DNA of 64,000 bases, from positions 82,332-146,331 of the forward strand of contig NZ_JAFMTW010000004.1 of NCBI RefSeq assembly GCF_017329615.1, written 5' to 3'. Shown here in pieces: positions 1-8,239 of the stretch. Position 1 is the first letter of the stretch; each line of letters opens with the position of its first letter. The position numbers and the translations under genes are program-made. The DNA comes from Alicyclobacillus suci. Its GTDB lineage: Bacteria; Bacillota; Bacilli; Alicyclobacillales; Alicyclobacillaceae. The notes beneath the pieces were generated by a model, which saw only the letters and a list, made by a program, of their open reading frames with translations, searched no databases and was not told the DNA's origin.

Positions 1-306
1 TCGTGGACGCCGCGACAGCAGCCGCCCACCGCCGGCGCAAATGGTTCATGTTTCATCCTCCATTAATGTTCTCAGTCCGCGCTTTGGGAGACAAGGAAGC
101 CGCATGGGGGTCGTACCGTGCTGGCCATTATCAAGAAAAGACGACAAAATCAAACAGAATGTTACATCAATTGGGCAGTAAGATAGACTGCCACCAAAAG
201 CTCATAGAGTTACCAGTTTATTATAAGGGCAGTTCCCTAAGGGGTAAACCCTTCGATCACCAGCAAGTACCGTCATTACGCAAAATCAGATATTTCATAG
301 AACCAG
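1..306. other. Left-edge region without a recognised gene
   Basis: An open frame of about 110 codons crosses this stretch on the plus strand, but it has no recognisable domain, no convincing ribosome site and a composition unlike the neighbouring genes. I regard it as non-coding or as the edge of something outside the window. Confidence 0.4.
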
Positions 307-336
307 TTGACGCCTCGCTAAAATTCCCCATATAAT
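307..336 (+). promoter_or_regulatory. Sigma-A type promoter with no gene downstream
   Basis: TTGACG at 307-312 and TATAAT at 331-336 are separated by 18 bp. No ORF with a ribosome site follows; a terminator hairpin lies about 100 bp downstream. Confidence 0.55.
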
Positions 337-342
337 TCAAGT

Positions 343-466
343 AACGTTTATCAACTGAACAGCATTCGGAAGAGTGGACATGATGATCCCTGCTCGTCAC
401 GTGGGCACATAAGAGCTGGGGGAGTGAGTTGTGCAACCGGCCACCTGTTTATTACAGGTGGCCTTT
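343..466 (+). ncRNA. Candidate small RNA of about 120 nt
   Basis: The interval runs from the expected start of the promoter at 307-336 to the terminator ending near 466. It contains no credible ORF and matches no RNA family I can recognise. The call rests only on the promoter and terminator pair, so it is inference. Confidence 0.35.
439..466 (+). terminator. Intrinsic terminator hairpin
   Basis: A perfect 10-bp stem (439-448 with 454-463) closes a five-base loop and is followed by a short T run. The stem is rich in G and C. Confidence 0.6.
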
Positions 467-654
467 GCTATGTGCCGCGGAGGTCACGTGTATCCATCCT
501 GAAAGCGAGGTGCATGGCGGTGTACGCCAGTTGCATACCAGGGTCGGATAGGTGCGGCCACGTCAGGGGTCAAGGGTTGAAAAGAAAAAAGACAGAGCAA
601 TGATGGCTGCAAAAGCCAGGCAACAACCGTTTTTGGCATGATTTATCTTTTTCC

Positions 655-691
655 ACAGAAGAGGGCCACGCGCTGCGCGGCCCTCTTCTGT
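655..691 (-). terminator. Strong hairpin downstream of the histidine kinase gene
   Basis: A 13-bp perfect stem (655-667 with 679-691) lies 60 bp past the stop codon of the minus-strand kinase. It lacks a clean U tract on either strand, so it may be a bidirectional or RNA-end-protecting hairpin. The 467-654 stretch before it holds no gene that I can see. Confidence 0.45.
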
Positions 692-752
692 ATATACATC
701 ACGTTATCCATGTATTCTATGTAATGTAACCCAGCAATCGCGAAATGGCCAC

Positions 753-2594
753 TCAAGCATGGTTCCCAAGCATATGTAACGGTAGATTCATCGTGACTGT
801 CGTCCCTTCACCCACCTTGCTATCCCATTCAATACACCCGCCATGCGACTGGACAATTCGCTGGCAGACCATCACACCAAGACCGGTTCCACCAGACTTC
901 GTGGTATAAAATGGTTCGCCGACGTGTTCAAGCGTCGTTGCGTCCATCCCAATCCCCGTATCCCGCACACGGATGTACACCTTATCCGCGTCCACCCAAG
1001 TGGACAGGTAAACTCTTCCGCCGCCAGTGACCGCATCCATCGCGTTCTTAATCAGATTGACTAACACCTGATGAATTCTATCCGCTTCGCACAATACCAT
1101 GGCGCCTTCGTCCTGCAGATGCATCTCCATGACAATGCCCTGCATCAGCGCCTCGGAGTGGAAGAGGTCATATACCCGCGTCACGATTTGCTCGACGGGC
1201 GTCGACTGAAACTCGGAAAACTGGGGCCGGGCCACAGCCAACAACTCATTCGTGATGCGCGATATCCGTTCGATCTCTGTGCTCATAATGTCCGCGTACT
1301 TGGGACCTGACTCCGGTTGCTTGGCGACCAATTGCAAGAACCCCTTTAACGTCGTCAGTGGGTTTCTTATCTCGTGCGCAATGCCCGCCGCAAGTTGGCC
1401 CACCACCGACAGTTTCTCGGAACGCAGCAGCATCTCTTCCGACTGCCGCCGCAACGTGATATCCCGAAACACGAGCACAGCACCGGTCACCTGGTCTTCC
1501 TCGTAAATCGGCGAGACCACGTACTCCACAGGAAACGGCGTACCGTCCTTTCGCCAGAACTGCACATCCACAATGTGCCGCGTTTGACCGCTGTGCATGG
1601 CCTCCTGGACTGGATTTCGATGCCCGCGCTCCCTGATGTGGCTGTTGCCCGAGCACCCGAGCGTCTCATAAAAATCTCGCCCGTGGAGATTGGCCGCAGC
1701 GTATCCAGACATCCGTTCCGCAGCCGGATTGACAAAAATCACACGGCCATGTAAATCGACGCCGCAAATCCCCTCCGCAACCGATTCCAAAATAGATTTG
1801 GTCTGTATGCTGAGTTTGCGAATGGCCTCGACTGTGGCATGCTTTTCCGTCACGTCCCGACAAATCGCAAATACACCCGTCACCGTGTCATCCGCCCGAA
1901 TTGGAATCACTTTTAACCGCACGCGAATCGGTCTACCTGTGCGGTGGCGAATCAGTACCTCGAGTTCCTTGATGACGCCCGCACGTGCATGTACAAAGCC
2001 GCGCAACAAATGGTAAATATCCTGCTTGGACAAAAAGACTTGGAGCGGTAACCCCAGCAGCGACGCTCGGTCGTACCCGATAAATTCCTCTGTCATCGGA
2101 TTGACGTCGACAATTCTGCCTTTGAGGTCGAGTTGAACGACGAGATCAGAGTTTTCGTCGAACAGCGACCGATATCGACGCTCGCTCTCGCGCAACGCGC
2201 ATTCCACCCGTTTGCGGTCGGTAATGTTCCGAATGATGCCACGCATCCCAACCGGCGCCCCGAACGAATTTCGAACCAAAGTCGCCGACGCCTCAAGCGT
2301 CAGTTCTTGTCCATCCCCACTCGTAAACTGAAACTCATGCGCCCGTCGAGGGGCTCCTGTACGCCAGACAAATGACCACAGACGATACAAACTCTTCGCC
2401 TGTGAATAGGTTAAATGTCTTCGATATGCCTTACCGATTAATTGACACTCTGGTACGCGTAAAATCTCGCACAGAGAAGAATTCAACATCACGAGGTTTG
2501 CAGATTGGTCCATCTCGTAATATCCGTCGTAGATACTCTCCAAGATCTCTTTTTGCCAGACAATGTCGCGTGTTGAATTGACTAGCGTACTCAT
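753..2594 (-). CDS. Sensor histidine kinase with three PAS domains (KinA-like architecture)
   Basis: This is a 613-residue cytosolic-looking kinase with no membrane segment. Three PAS domains (about 13-128, 136-252 and 262-385) precede a HisKA domain whose AHEIRNPL box places the phosphoacceptor at His407. A HATPase domain follows, with N-box around 513-517, DTGIGM at 545-550 and GGTGLG at 568-573. The domain order and H-box resemble the sporulation kinases of Bacilli, which feed Spo0F, and no cognate response regulator lies beside it, as is usual for those orphan kinases. The ATG at 2594 has a GAGGGG element about 10 bases upstream. The signal sensed by the PAS domains and the sporulation role are inference; a stress-sensing kinase is the alternative. 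Confidence 0.85.
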   Translation of the reverse strand: MSTLVNSTRDIVWQKEILESIYDGYYEMDQSANLVMLNSSLCEILRVPECQLIGKAYRRHLTYSQAKSLYRLWSFVWRTGAPRRAHEFQFTSGDGQELTLEASATLVRNSFGAPVGMRGIIRNITDRKRVECALRESERRYRSLFDENSDLVVQLDLKGRIVDVNPMTEEFIGYDRASLLGLPLQVFLSKQDIYHLLRGFVHARAGVIKELEVLIRHRTGRPIRVRLKVIPIRADDTVTGVFAICRDVTEKHATVEAIRKLSIQTKSILESVAEGICGVDLHGRVIFVNPAAERMSGYAAANLHGRDFYETLGCSGNSHIRERGHRNPVQEAMHSGQTRHIVDVQFWRKDGTPFPVEYVVSPIYEEDQVTGAVLVFRDITLRRQSEEMLLRSEKLSVVGQLAAGIAHEIRNPLTTLKGFLQLVAKQPESGPKYADIMSTEIERISRITNELLAVARPQFSEFQSTPVEQIVTRVYDLFHSEALMQGIVMEMHLQDEGAMVLCEADRIHQVLVNLIKNAMDAVTGGGRVYLSTWVDADKVYIRVRDTGIGMDATTLEHVGEPFYTTKSGGTGLGVMVCQRIVQSHGGCIEWDSKVGEGTTVTMNLPLHMLGNHA

Positions 2595-2633
2595 CCGTGT
2601 ACGCGCCCCTCAAACTTGATTTGTTTCCTTTGT

Positions 2634-2662
2634 ATTGTGTCATGTGCCCAAAGGATCGTCAA
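2634..2662 (-). promoter_or_regulatory. Putative promoter of the PAS kinase gene
   Basis: On the minus strand TTGACG (2662-2657) is followed after 17 bp by CACAAT (2639-2634), about 40 bp upstream of the kinase start codon. Confidence 0.4.
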
Positions 2663-2708
2663 TTTCCAAAAAAGGCGGAAATACCCGCGTTCCACCCTGC
2701 GTAACAAT

Positions 2709-2766
2709 ATATCGATACAACCATATCGAAATACATCAATATATACGGATATAGATATCGATATAC
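2709..2766. repeat. AT-rich repeat cluster upstream of the ParA/RHH pair (centromere or operator candidate)
   Basis: Variants of ATATCGATAC occur at 2709-2718, 2723-2734 (ATATCGAAATAC), 2739-2746 (ATATATAC) and 2755-2766 (ATATCGATATAC), spaced 14-16 bp. The cluster ends just before the extended -10 of the ParA gene. In plasmid type Ib partition systems, the RHH protein binds short repeats in this position to act as both centromere-binding protein and autorepressor. That role here is inference. Confidence 0.5.
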
Positions 2767-2780
2767 GTTCTCCGCAAATA

Positions 2781-2789
2781 TGCTAGAAT
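2781..2789 (+). promoter_or_regulatory. Extended -10 promoter element of the ParA/RHH operon
   Basis: TGCTAGAAT at 2781-2789 is an extended -10 with a poor -35 in the repeat cluster. It lies downstream of the first in-frame ATG (2780), so translation should begin at a later TTG. Confidence 0.45.
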
Positions 2790-2812
2790 ATGGGCGAAGG
2801 GAGCGTACTCTG

Positions 2813-3631
2813 TTGACAAGTAAAACCACCGTACTATACTTCGGCATCCAAAAAGGCGGCGCCGCGAAGAGCACCACAGCAGCGGCAACTGCGTACATAT
2901 TGGCCAAGCGCGGCCAAAAGGTATTAGCAATCGATCTGGACTCGCAAGGCAACCTGACCAACCTATTGAGTGAACACGACGACATTTACGAGTACAGTGG
3001 CAGAACCGCGCTGGAAGCGATGAAAAGCGTCGAAGCAAACGGCGAAGAACTCGTCAGCAACTACGTTCATCCAGTATCGGAAGGCATTGATTTGATGCCT
3101 AGCGAGGATTTCATGGCCACCCTGTCCAGGTGGCTGTACCGCGAATTCGAGCGCAACTACCCAGGCAAAAACCCAGGTCTTGTACTCCGCGGTGCGTTGG
3201 AGAAAATCCTTCGGGTTCGGCCATATGATTTCGTCGTGATCGACAGTCCACCGAGTTTAGGGGACCAATCTATCAATGGCATGGCTGCGGCCACACACAT
3301 CGTGTCCCTATTTGAACCTAGTAAATTCTGTCTCGATGCACTGCCGCGATTTTTCGAAACCGTGTATCACGTTCGGCAACAACTGAACCCAAACCTCCAA
3401 GTCGCCGGAATTCTCGCCACAATGGTCGAAAAGCGCCGGGCCGATGCGCAATTGCTGTTGGAGACCCTCGCGGAAGACGAAGAATATGGTCCACTTTTGT
3501 TCGCCCAGCGAATCTACCGCAGAGCCGCGACCGGACGTTTGAACTTGCAAGGATTTGTTGAAAACCGCGAACTGCGTCGTGCCATCCAGGAGTATGAGCA
3601 GTTTACCGAGGAGTTGTTACAGCGGCTATGA
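2813..3631 (+). CDS. ParA-family ATPase
   Basis: A 272-residue ParA/MinD-superfamily ATPase. The deviant Walker A motif reads KGGAAKST (residues 14-21), with Lys14 as the signature lysine and alanine replacing the glycine usual before the second lysine. IDLDSQGN and VVIDSPPSL (about residues 141-149) supply the remaining nucleotide-site motifs. I chose the TTG at 2813 because GAAGGGA lies about 10 bases before it and the in-frame ATG at 2780 precedes the promoter. The next gene overlaps by 4 bp and encodes a ribbon-helix-helix protein, the arrangement of type Ib plasmid partition cassettes. No Soj/Spo0J-type ParB and no replication gene is adjacent. It could segregate DNA or position another cargo; which one is unknown. 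Confidence 0.85.
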   Translation: MTSKTTVLYFGIQKGGAAKSTTAAATAYILAKRGQKVLAIDLDSQGNLTNLLSEHDDIYEYSGRTALEAMKSVEANGEELVSNYVHPVSEGIDLMPSEDFMATLSRWLYREFERNYPGKNPGLVLRGALEKILRVRPYDFVVIDSPPSLGDQSINGMAAATHIVSLFEPSKFCLDALPRFFETVYHVRQQLNPNLQVAGILATMVEKRRADAQLLLETLAEDEEYGPLLFAQRIYRRAATGRLNLQGFVENRELRRAIQEYEQFTEELLQRL

Positions 3632-3978
3632 GCGAGTTAAAGGAGAAATTGCAACAGCGGCTAGCCCGGTCGCGCACCGTTCACCAGGAACTTATCCAAC
3701 CTGCGCCCGCACCTCAGCCGACGCCTGAGCCCATCATCGCAAAAGCAGTCGCGCCAAATGCGATTGAGGTGGATTCGCCGCCCCGGCCTGGACGGCCGAA
3801 AAAAATCAAGCGGAAAGTCACCACCCTGTACTTTGATGAGGATTTAGATAAGGCATTGGAAATGTTTCTGCTTCGTCAATATCTGCAAACGGGGACGAAG
3901 ACCAGCAAGAGCGAGTGGATTCGAGGACTCGTTGAAACCTCGCTGAAAGAGCACAACGCATGGCCACCGCAGGAATAA
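3628..3978 (+). CDS. Ribbon-helix-helix DNA-binding protein, ParA partner
   Basis: A 116-residue protein. Residues 1-60 are a charged, proline- and alanine-rich, probably disordered arm. Residues about 62-108 look like a ribbon-helix-helix fold: a basic stretch, a short beta strand (TTLYFDEDL) and two helices ending in SEWIRGLVETSL. The start overlaps the ParA stop (ATGA). In known ParA/RHH pairs the flexible N-terminal arm stimulates the ATPase and the RHH dimer binds repeated DNA sites; the repeats at 2709-2766 are the obvious candidates. The gene has no closer name that I can support. Confidence 0.7.
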   Translation: MSELKEKLQQRLARSRTVHQELIQPAPAPQPTPEPIIAKAVAPNAIEVDSPPRPGRPKKIKRKVTTLYFDEDLDKALEMFLLRQYLQTGTKTSKSEWIRGLVETSLKEHNAWPPQE

Positions 3979-4052
3979 TGCATAGCCTGCAGGCCGCACC
4001 GTACATTTAAAGTGAACAGAACACCCAAAAGATAAATTGTGGAGGAAATCTT

Positions 4053-4691
4053 GTGGCAGTTATCATTTTTGATCTCGACGGCACCCTCATCAACACCGGC
4101 GACATCGCGATAGACGCCTACAAATCCGCAATGGCCGAGTTCTCCGTCAAGCCTGCGGACTTACCGACAGACGAACAGATTTTAAAGACGTTTGGACTCC
4201 CGGACAGAGAAATTTGGCAGTCGCTGATGCCGAATCACACCGCAGAGGAACAGATGGCAGCCTTCCACCTGTCCTCCACGCGCATCGACGAAGCCATGCG
4301 ACATCGGGATATCCTCCTGCCCCACGCGCGCGAGGTCGTCCATGAACTGCATCGTCGCGGCTATATCCTCACCACCGCCAGCAATTGCGGCGAGCGGTAC
4401 CTAGACGCCGTGATGGCCACACAAGGCATTGGCCACCTGTTTGATGAACCCCTCTGTCTCGAGTCGGTCCACGGCACGCGAAAAGCCGACATCTTGCGTC
4501 AACTCGTCGCACGCTACGGGCAAGAGTCCAAATTGTACTTGGTGGGAGACCGGTATACGGATCGCGATGCCGCAGCCGAAGTCGGGATGCCATTTATCGG
4601 GTGTGACTTCGGCTTTGGCGACGCATCCGAATTGACGGGCGCCATTTACATCGTCAAAGACCTGCCTGGATTGTTGAATTACTTCACCTAA
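4053..4691 (+). CDS. HAD-superfamily hydrolase (phosphoglycolate phosphatase-like)
   Basis: A 212-residue HAD phosphatase. The first six residues lead straight into DLDGTL, giving nucleophile Asp7 and acid/base Asp9. A helical C1 cap follows (about 15-85), and VGDRYTDRDAA near residue 170 supplies the metal-binding aspartates. It starts at GTG 4053 after GGAGGAAATCTT. Similar proteins hydrolyse phosphoglycolate, pyrophosphate or other small phosphate esters; the substrate cannot be read from sequence. It stands 74 bp after the RHH gene and may be cotranscribed with it. Confidence 0.8.
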   Translation: MAVIIFDLDGTLINTGDIAIDAYKSAMAEFSVKPADLPTDEQILKTFGLPDREIWQSLMPNHTAEEQMAAFHLSSTRIDEAMRHRDILLPHAREVVHELHRRGYILTTASNCGERYLDAVMATQGIGHLFDEPLCLESVHGTRKADILRQLVARYGQESKLYLVGDRYTDRDAAAEVGMPFIGCDFGFGDASELTGAIYIVKDLPGLLNYFT

Positions 4692-4767
4692 TGGTCGTCC
4701 CTTCACACCGACACAGGGCAATAGGCCCTTCTCGCGAGGGCCACATGCGCCTACTGCACGAGCCCCG

Positions 4768-6327
4768 TCAGCGCGACTGCGTGCCGAGCACCCGCTCGCG
4801 CACGTTCTCCACGGGCACGATGGTCGTTTGTCCTGTTCGCCTGTCCATGAGTTCAACGCCACCCGCCGCAAGGGAGCGGGCACTCACGGTGATGCGCGTC
4901 GGCATCCCGAATAAGTCGGCGTCGCTAAACTTGATTCCGGGGCGCAGTGCCCGATCATCCCAGATGGCATTCTCCATCCCCAGCGCCTGGTACACGTTTT
5001 CTGCGGCGCCCACGATTGCTGCATCGTCGCCGACACTGACGATGTGTGTGGCATACGGCGCGACGCTGCGCGGCCACATCATCCCCGCCGCGTCGTGATG
5101 CTGTTCGAGAATGCAAGCCAACACGCGCGTGATACCGATGCCATAACAACCCATCACCGCCGGGATCGACCGCCCATCGGCATCCGCCACCGATGCCCCC
5201 ATCGCCTGACTGTACTTTGTTCCAAGTTTAAACGTATTCCCCGCCTCAATCCCACGCACCTCCCGCAAAGCGCCCCCGCAGCGCCCACACGCCATCCCTG
5301 CGCTCACGTTCGTGATATCCGCCGTCGCCACGGTCGCACATGTGGATAGGTCGCCCAAATGCGCGGCAATCGCCGTCCAGGCCGACTTTGAATCAACCCC
5401 CTCGTCAACCACAACACGAACATCGAACGCCGCTTCGCGCGCGACGTCCGACGCCGCAGCCTCAGCCAAATCCGCAATGCCAACGGCACGCGTCAGTTTT
5501 ATCGGATTCACGTCGAGGTGTCTCGGGACCACCACCACGATCACGCCACCTGCCCCATCCCGATACACCTTCACCTGCAATTCATCGCACACGAGCCCAC
5601 CGCTGGATTTCTGTGCCACCGCCACTTCCCGATTCGCTGCGTATCCGCAGCTGTCACAAATCAACAGCGTATCCTCACCCATCGGAGACAAAAACATAAA
5701 TTCGTGCGCCATACCGCCACCCATCATCCCGGTATCCGACTCGACGGATACGATGTCCAAGCCACAACGCTTGAAAAATCGAACATAAGCCTCAAGCACT
5801 TTTTCGTAGTGCGCGTTCAAATCGTCAACCGTTAGGTGAAAGCTGTAGGCGTCCTTCATCAAGAATTCGCGCAGTCGAATCAGCCCTCCACGCGGACGCG
5901 GCTCGTCTCGAAATTTAGTCTGTATTTGGTACATCATCAGCGGCAGTGCGCGATACGATTGCACCATGCTGCGAAAAAAATCCGTGGCAGTTTCTTCATG
6001 CGTCATCGCCAAGACCATCGCCGCCCCCGCGCGGTCTGTCAAGCGGGCTAAATCAGGGCCGATACTCGACAGCCGCCCAGACTGTTCCCACAACCCTGCC
6101 GGTTGCACCACCGGGAATAGCACCTCTTGTGCACCCAGCGCATCCATCTCCTCCCGCGCAATCGCCTCAATGTGATGCAACGCCCGCACGGCGAGCGGCC
6201 CATATGTGTAAATCCCTGCGGACACGCGCCGCACGAACCCAGCGCGAATCAGCAACTGATGGCTGGTCAATTGCGCGTCGGCCGGTACCTGACGCTCCGT
6301 TTTAAACACGAGATGGGACATTTTCAT
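4768..6327 (-). CDS. proS: Prolyl-tRNA synthetase with shortened editing insertion
   Basis: A class II synthetase that charges tRNA-Pro, 519 residues against about 565 for the common bacterial form. The N-terminal catalytic half (SHQLLIRAGFVRRVSAGIYTY, the TKFRDEPRPRGGLIRLREF motif 2 region), motif 3 near GCYGIGITR and the anticodon-binding domain are all intact. The editing insertion between the CGYAANREVA and GTKYSQAM anchors is only about 140 residues. It keeps a lysine in a NPIKLTRA segment but lacks the recognisable glycine/proline loop that binds the misacylated end. I chose ATG 6327 because GGAGGG lies 8 bases upstream and the upstream frame runs into the T-box terminator. Mischarged Ala-tRNA-Pro clearance may need a separate factor. 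Confidence 0.9.
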   Translation of the reverse strand: MKMSHLVFKTERQVPADAQLTSHQLLIRAGFVRRVSAGIYTYGPLAVRALHHIEAIAREEMDALGAQEVLFPVVQPAGLWEQSGRLSSIGPDLARLTDRAGAAMVLAMTHEETATDFFRSMVQSYRALPLMMYQIQTKFRDEPRPRGGLIRLREFLMKDAYSFHLTVDDLNAHYEKVLEAYVRFFKRCGLDIVSVESDTGMMGGGMAHEFMFLSPMGEDTLLICDSCGYAANREVAVAQKSSGGLVCDELQVKVYRDGAGGVIVVVVPRHLDVNPIKLTRAVGIADLAEAAASDVAREAAFDVRVVVDEGVDSKSAWTAIAAHLGDLSTCATVATADITNVSAGMACGRCGGALREVRGIEAGNTFKLGTKYSQAMGASVADADGRSIPAVMGCYGIGITRVLACILEQHHDAAGMMWPRSVAPYATHIVSVGDDAAIVGAAENVYQALGMENAIWDDRALRPGIKFSDADLFGMPTRITVSARSLAAGGVELMDRRTGQTTIVPVENVRERVLGTQSR

Positions 6328-6345
6328 CGCAAAATCCCTCCAAAA

Positions 6346-6625
6346 AACAAAAATAACCCCGCCCATCAAAGGGCGAGGTTGAACTCGCGGTACCACCTTT
6401 ATTCGCCGCCCACTTCGGCGGCGCTCCACTCCAATCGGCTCTGGCTTCCATCATGCACGAACCAGAACGAATCGGTGCCTTGCGATAACGGGAGGCGACC
6501 GGGCGACTCATCATCGCCAGCTCTGGGGTGGGTTCACTGGAGGTTCACAGCCTGATTTCTCACCAAGGTAATCAGGTCTCTTGTCTGCGCTCTCCGGCTA
6601 CTGGCCCCTTCAACACTGATTATCG
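6346..6625 (-). promoter_or_regulatory. T-box riboswitch leader of proS
   Basis: On the minus strand the conserved T-box sequence AAAGGTGGTACCGCG lies at about 6401-6387. It is followed by a terminator (CCTCGCCC paired with GGGCGGGG, then TTATTTTTG) just before the proS ribosome site. A structured region of about 220 nt precedes it, as expected for stems I-III. The leader should allow readthrough when uncharged tRNA-Pro binds. I did not assign the specifier codon with certainty. Confidence 0.9.
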
Positions 6626-6627
6626 AA

Positions 6628-6657
6628 TATATAGACACTTTCGACAGCGGATGTCAA
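6628..6657 (-). promoter_or_regulatory. Promoter of the T-box/proS transcript
   Basis: TTGACA (6657-6652) is followed 18 bp later by TATATA (6633-6628) on the minus strand, immediately upstream of the T-box leader. Confidence 0.6.
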
Positions 6658-6658
6658 T

Positions 6659-6978
6659 AGGGTGGGGATGTAGGCGGGCCGGGGCGGGGTGGTGCAGGGC
6701 CAGGGCGGATCAGGCGACCATCGGCGTGAGGGCGGGATCGTCCGCTGCAGGACGTCGGAGTCATCTGGGCTGCTCGCCGGGAGTGGCCCACGGCTGTGAC
6801 ATAAGGCAGAATATCTGCCCTATTTTCGGGATTTGGGCGACCTCAGGGCAATTAGGGCACGCAAAATACCTTATTTACTCAAATGCCGCCCGATAAAGGC
6901 GAAAAGTCGGCCATTAGGGCAGATTTCATGTCTTATCGGCCCTCAATCACGCCCGCGCGTCTTAATAAGACATCCGGC
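6659..6978 (+). repeat. G-rich dispersed intergenic repeat, copy 1
   Basis: A G-tract-rich arm (four or more runs of at least three G between 6664 and 6699) leads into a GGCTGTGACAT segment near 6792. An AT-richer arm at 6869-6975 contains TTATTTACT, GCCCGATAAA, GCAGATTT and TTAATAAGACA. The same order of words recurs at 17615-17805 in the same orientation. Copy 1 carries about 65 bp of extra sequence, including the near-palindrome ATAAGGCAGAATATCTGCC. No ORF with a ribosome site is present. Confidence 0.55.
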
Positions 6979-7041
6979 GCCAATCGCAACGGACAAAACC
7001 GAATCACCATCCGCAGCCGGAGAGGCCCCGTCACCAGGACC

Positions 7042-7644
7042 TCAGTTGCTCGGCGCGTAATACGCCAACAAATTTATATCCGCCTGTGTGTGCCCGTTCT
7101 GCGGTTGCAAGTTGACGGTTGTCACGTCCAGCAGCCGTGGAGCGTCGTGCAGCCCTTCCAGAAATGCTTCGACCTGCGCACTACTGCCTTGCACCGCCAA
7201 CTGAAGGCTGATATTTGGCAGCACTTGCCCGCCACCTGTTGTTCCCGTCTGGTTTGCAGAAGATGCATTCGTGGTCGTAGTAGATTCGTCCGTCGAATTC
7301 GCCGCACTTGCGGCCGCTATGCTGACGACCCTTACACCCGTCTCTGCGGCTACTTTTGCAAAGGTTGCGAGGAGGCCTGATTCATCCGCGTCACTCGGCA
7401 GTGTGATGGATTTCGCCCCCGTCCCACTTTGAGGAGCCACCGTGTTCGGCGACGGAGATGACGAAGCATGGGTACTTGAGGCGCGGTTGGCGATGGATTG
7501 CTGCAAATTCGCAACCTCGCCCCGGAGGCTTAAAAGCTTGTCCCATTGCGGACGGAACCAAAACAAGTACAGGAGGGCGATGAGTGCAAGCAGAAATACG
7601 GCGATGACCAGTTTGGTTTCCCGCGGTGTCAATTTCCGATTCAC
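7042..7644 (-). CDS. pilO: Type IV pilus alignment protein PilO-like
   Basis: A 200-residue bitopic membrane protein: short cytoplasmic N-terminus, one transmembrane helix (about residues 11-30, FLLALIALLYLFWF), a coiled-coil stretch, a Ser/Thr-rich linker and a C-terminal ferredoxin-like domain typical of PilO/GspM-type proteins. It starts at GTG 7644, overlapping the pilN-like stop by 4 bp. PilO pairs with PilN outside the membrane and links the platform to the pilin assembly site. Last gene of the pilus operon; sequence identity to named PilO proteins is low, so the call leans on order and architecture. Confidence 0.75.
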   Translation of the reverse strand: MNRKLTPRETKLVIAVFLLALIALLYLFWFRPQWDKLLSLRGEVANLQQSIANRASSTHASSSPSPNTVAPQSGTGAKSITLPSDADESGLLATFAKVAAETGVRVVSIAAASAANSTDESTTTTNASSANQTGTTGGGQVLPNISLQLAVQGSSAQVEAFLEGLHDAPRLLDVTTVNLQPQNGHTQADINLLAYYAPSN

Positions 7645-8234
7645 GGATTCGTGCCCCCCGTCTGTGTCGGTGCGATGGTCAGTTGGTACAGGTACTGCAG
7701 CGGAGCCTTGTTCGATCCATCCGCCGGCCCAACCATAACCGCCGTCTGGTTGGTGACGCCTAAGCTGAGGTTTTGCAGCGTGACTTGATGAACCCAGGCG
7801 TCTGAACTGAGCGCGTGTTCGAACGTCGAGACGGCGATGACGCCTGAACTTCGTCCCGAAACTTGTATTGACGATCCGCTCGCTTGAATGGTATCGACGG
7901 TCATGCCCCCTGGCAGCGCGTCGTGGATATCCTTGAGCTCTCGGGCCCAATCCGTTCGCGCTGCAGCCAGTGCCTCTGCCTGTTGTGTGATTCCTTGCGT
8001 CGAACCGCCACCCGCCTGGGCGGAATGTCCCTGCTGGTCAAGCGATTGAGTCAAATGGTTCACCTGCTCAGTATACCGCGCCTGTGTCGCGTAGAACCAA
8101 ACTTGCATGGCGACCAAACACGCGACGATGACGGCAATAGGTGCTGCAATAACCAGCCATTTGCGCGATGGGCTGTGCCACTGTGATTGGGTACTCCGCG
8201 GTTTCGAGACTCTCGGAAGTAAGTTAATATCCAC
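7641..8234 (-). CDS. pilN: Type IV pilus assembly protein PilN-like
   Basis: A 197-residue protein that opens with MDINLLPR, the INLLP motif by which PilN docks into the groove of PilM. One transmembrane helix spans about residues 28-50, followed by a coiled coil and an extracytoplasmic domain. The GTG start has GAGGAG about 10 bases upstream, and the gene begins 5 bp after pilM. Together with PilM and PilO it forms the inner alignment complex of type IV pili. Confidence 0.85.
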   Translation of the reverse strand: MDINLLPRVSKPRSTQSQWHSPSRKWLVIAAPIAVIVACLVAMQVWFYATQARYTEQVNHLTQSLDQQGHSAQAGGGSTQGITQQAEALAAARTDWARELKDIHDALPGGMTVDTIQASGSSIQVSGRSSGVIAVSTFEHALSSDAWVHQVTLQNLSLGVTNQTAVMVGPADGSNKAPLQYLYQLTIAPTQTGGTNP

Positions 8235-8239
8235 GCCGT

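Noticed and set aside
3..335. Open frame of about 110 codons at the left edge
   Set aside because: No domain, no ribosome site, and its end overlaps a good promoter.
361..395. Resemblance to a c-di-GMP-I riboswitch (ATTCGGAAGAGTGGAC)
   Set aside because: The invariant GCAAAGCC and later receptor segments are missing.
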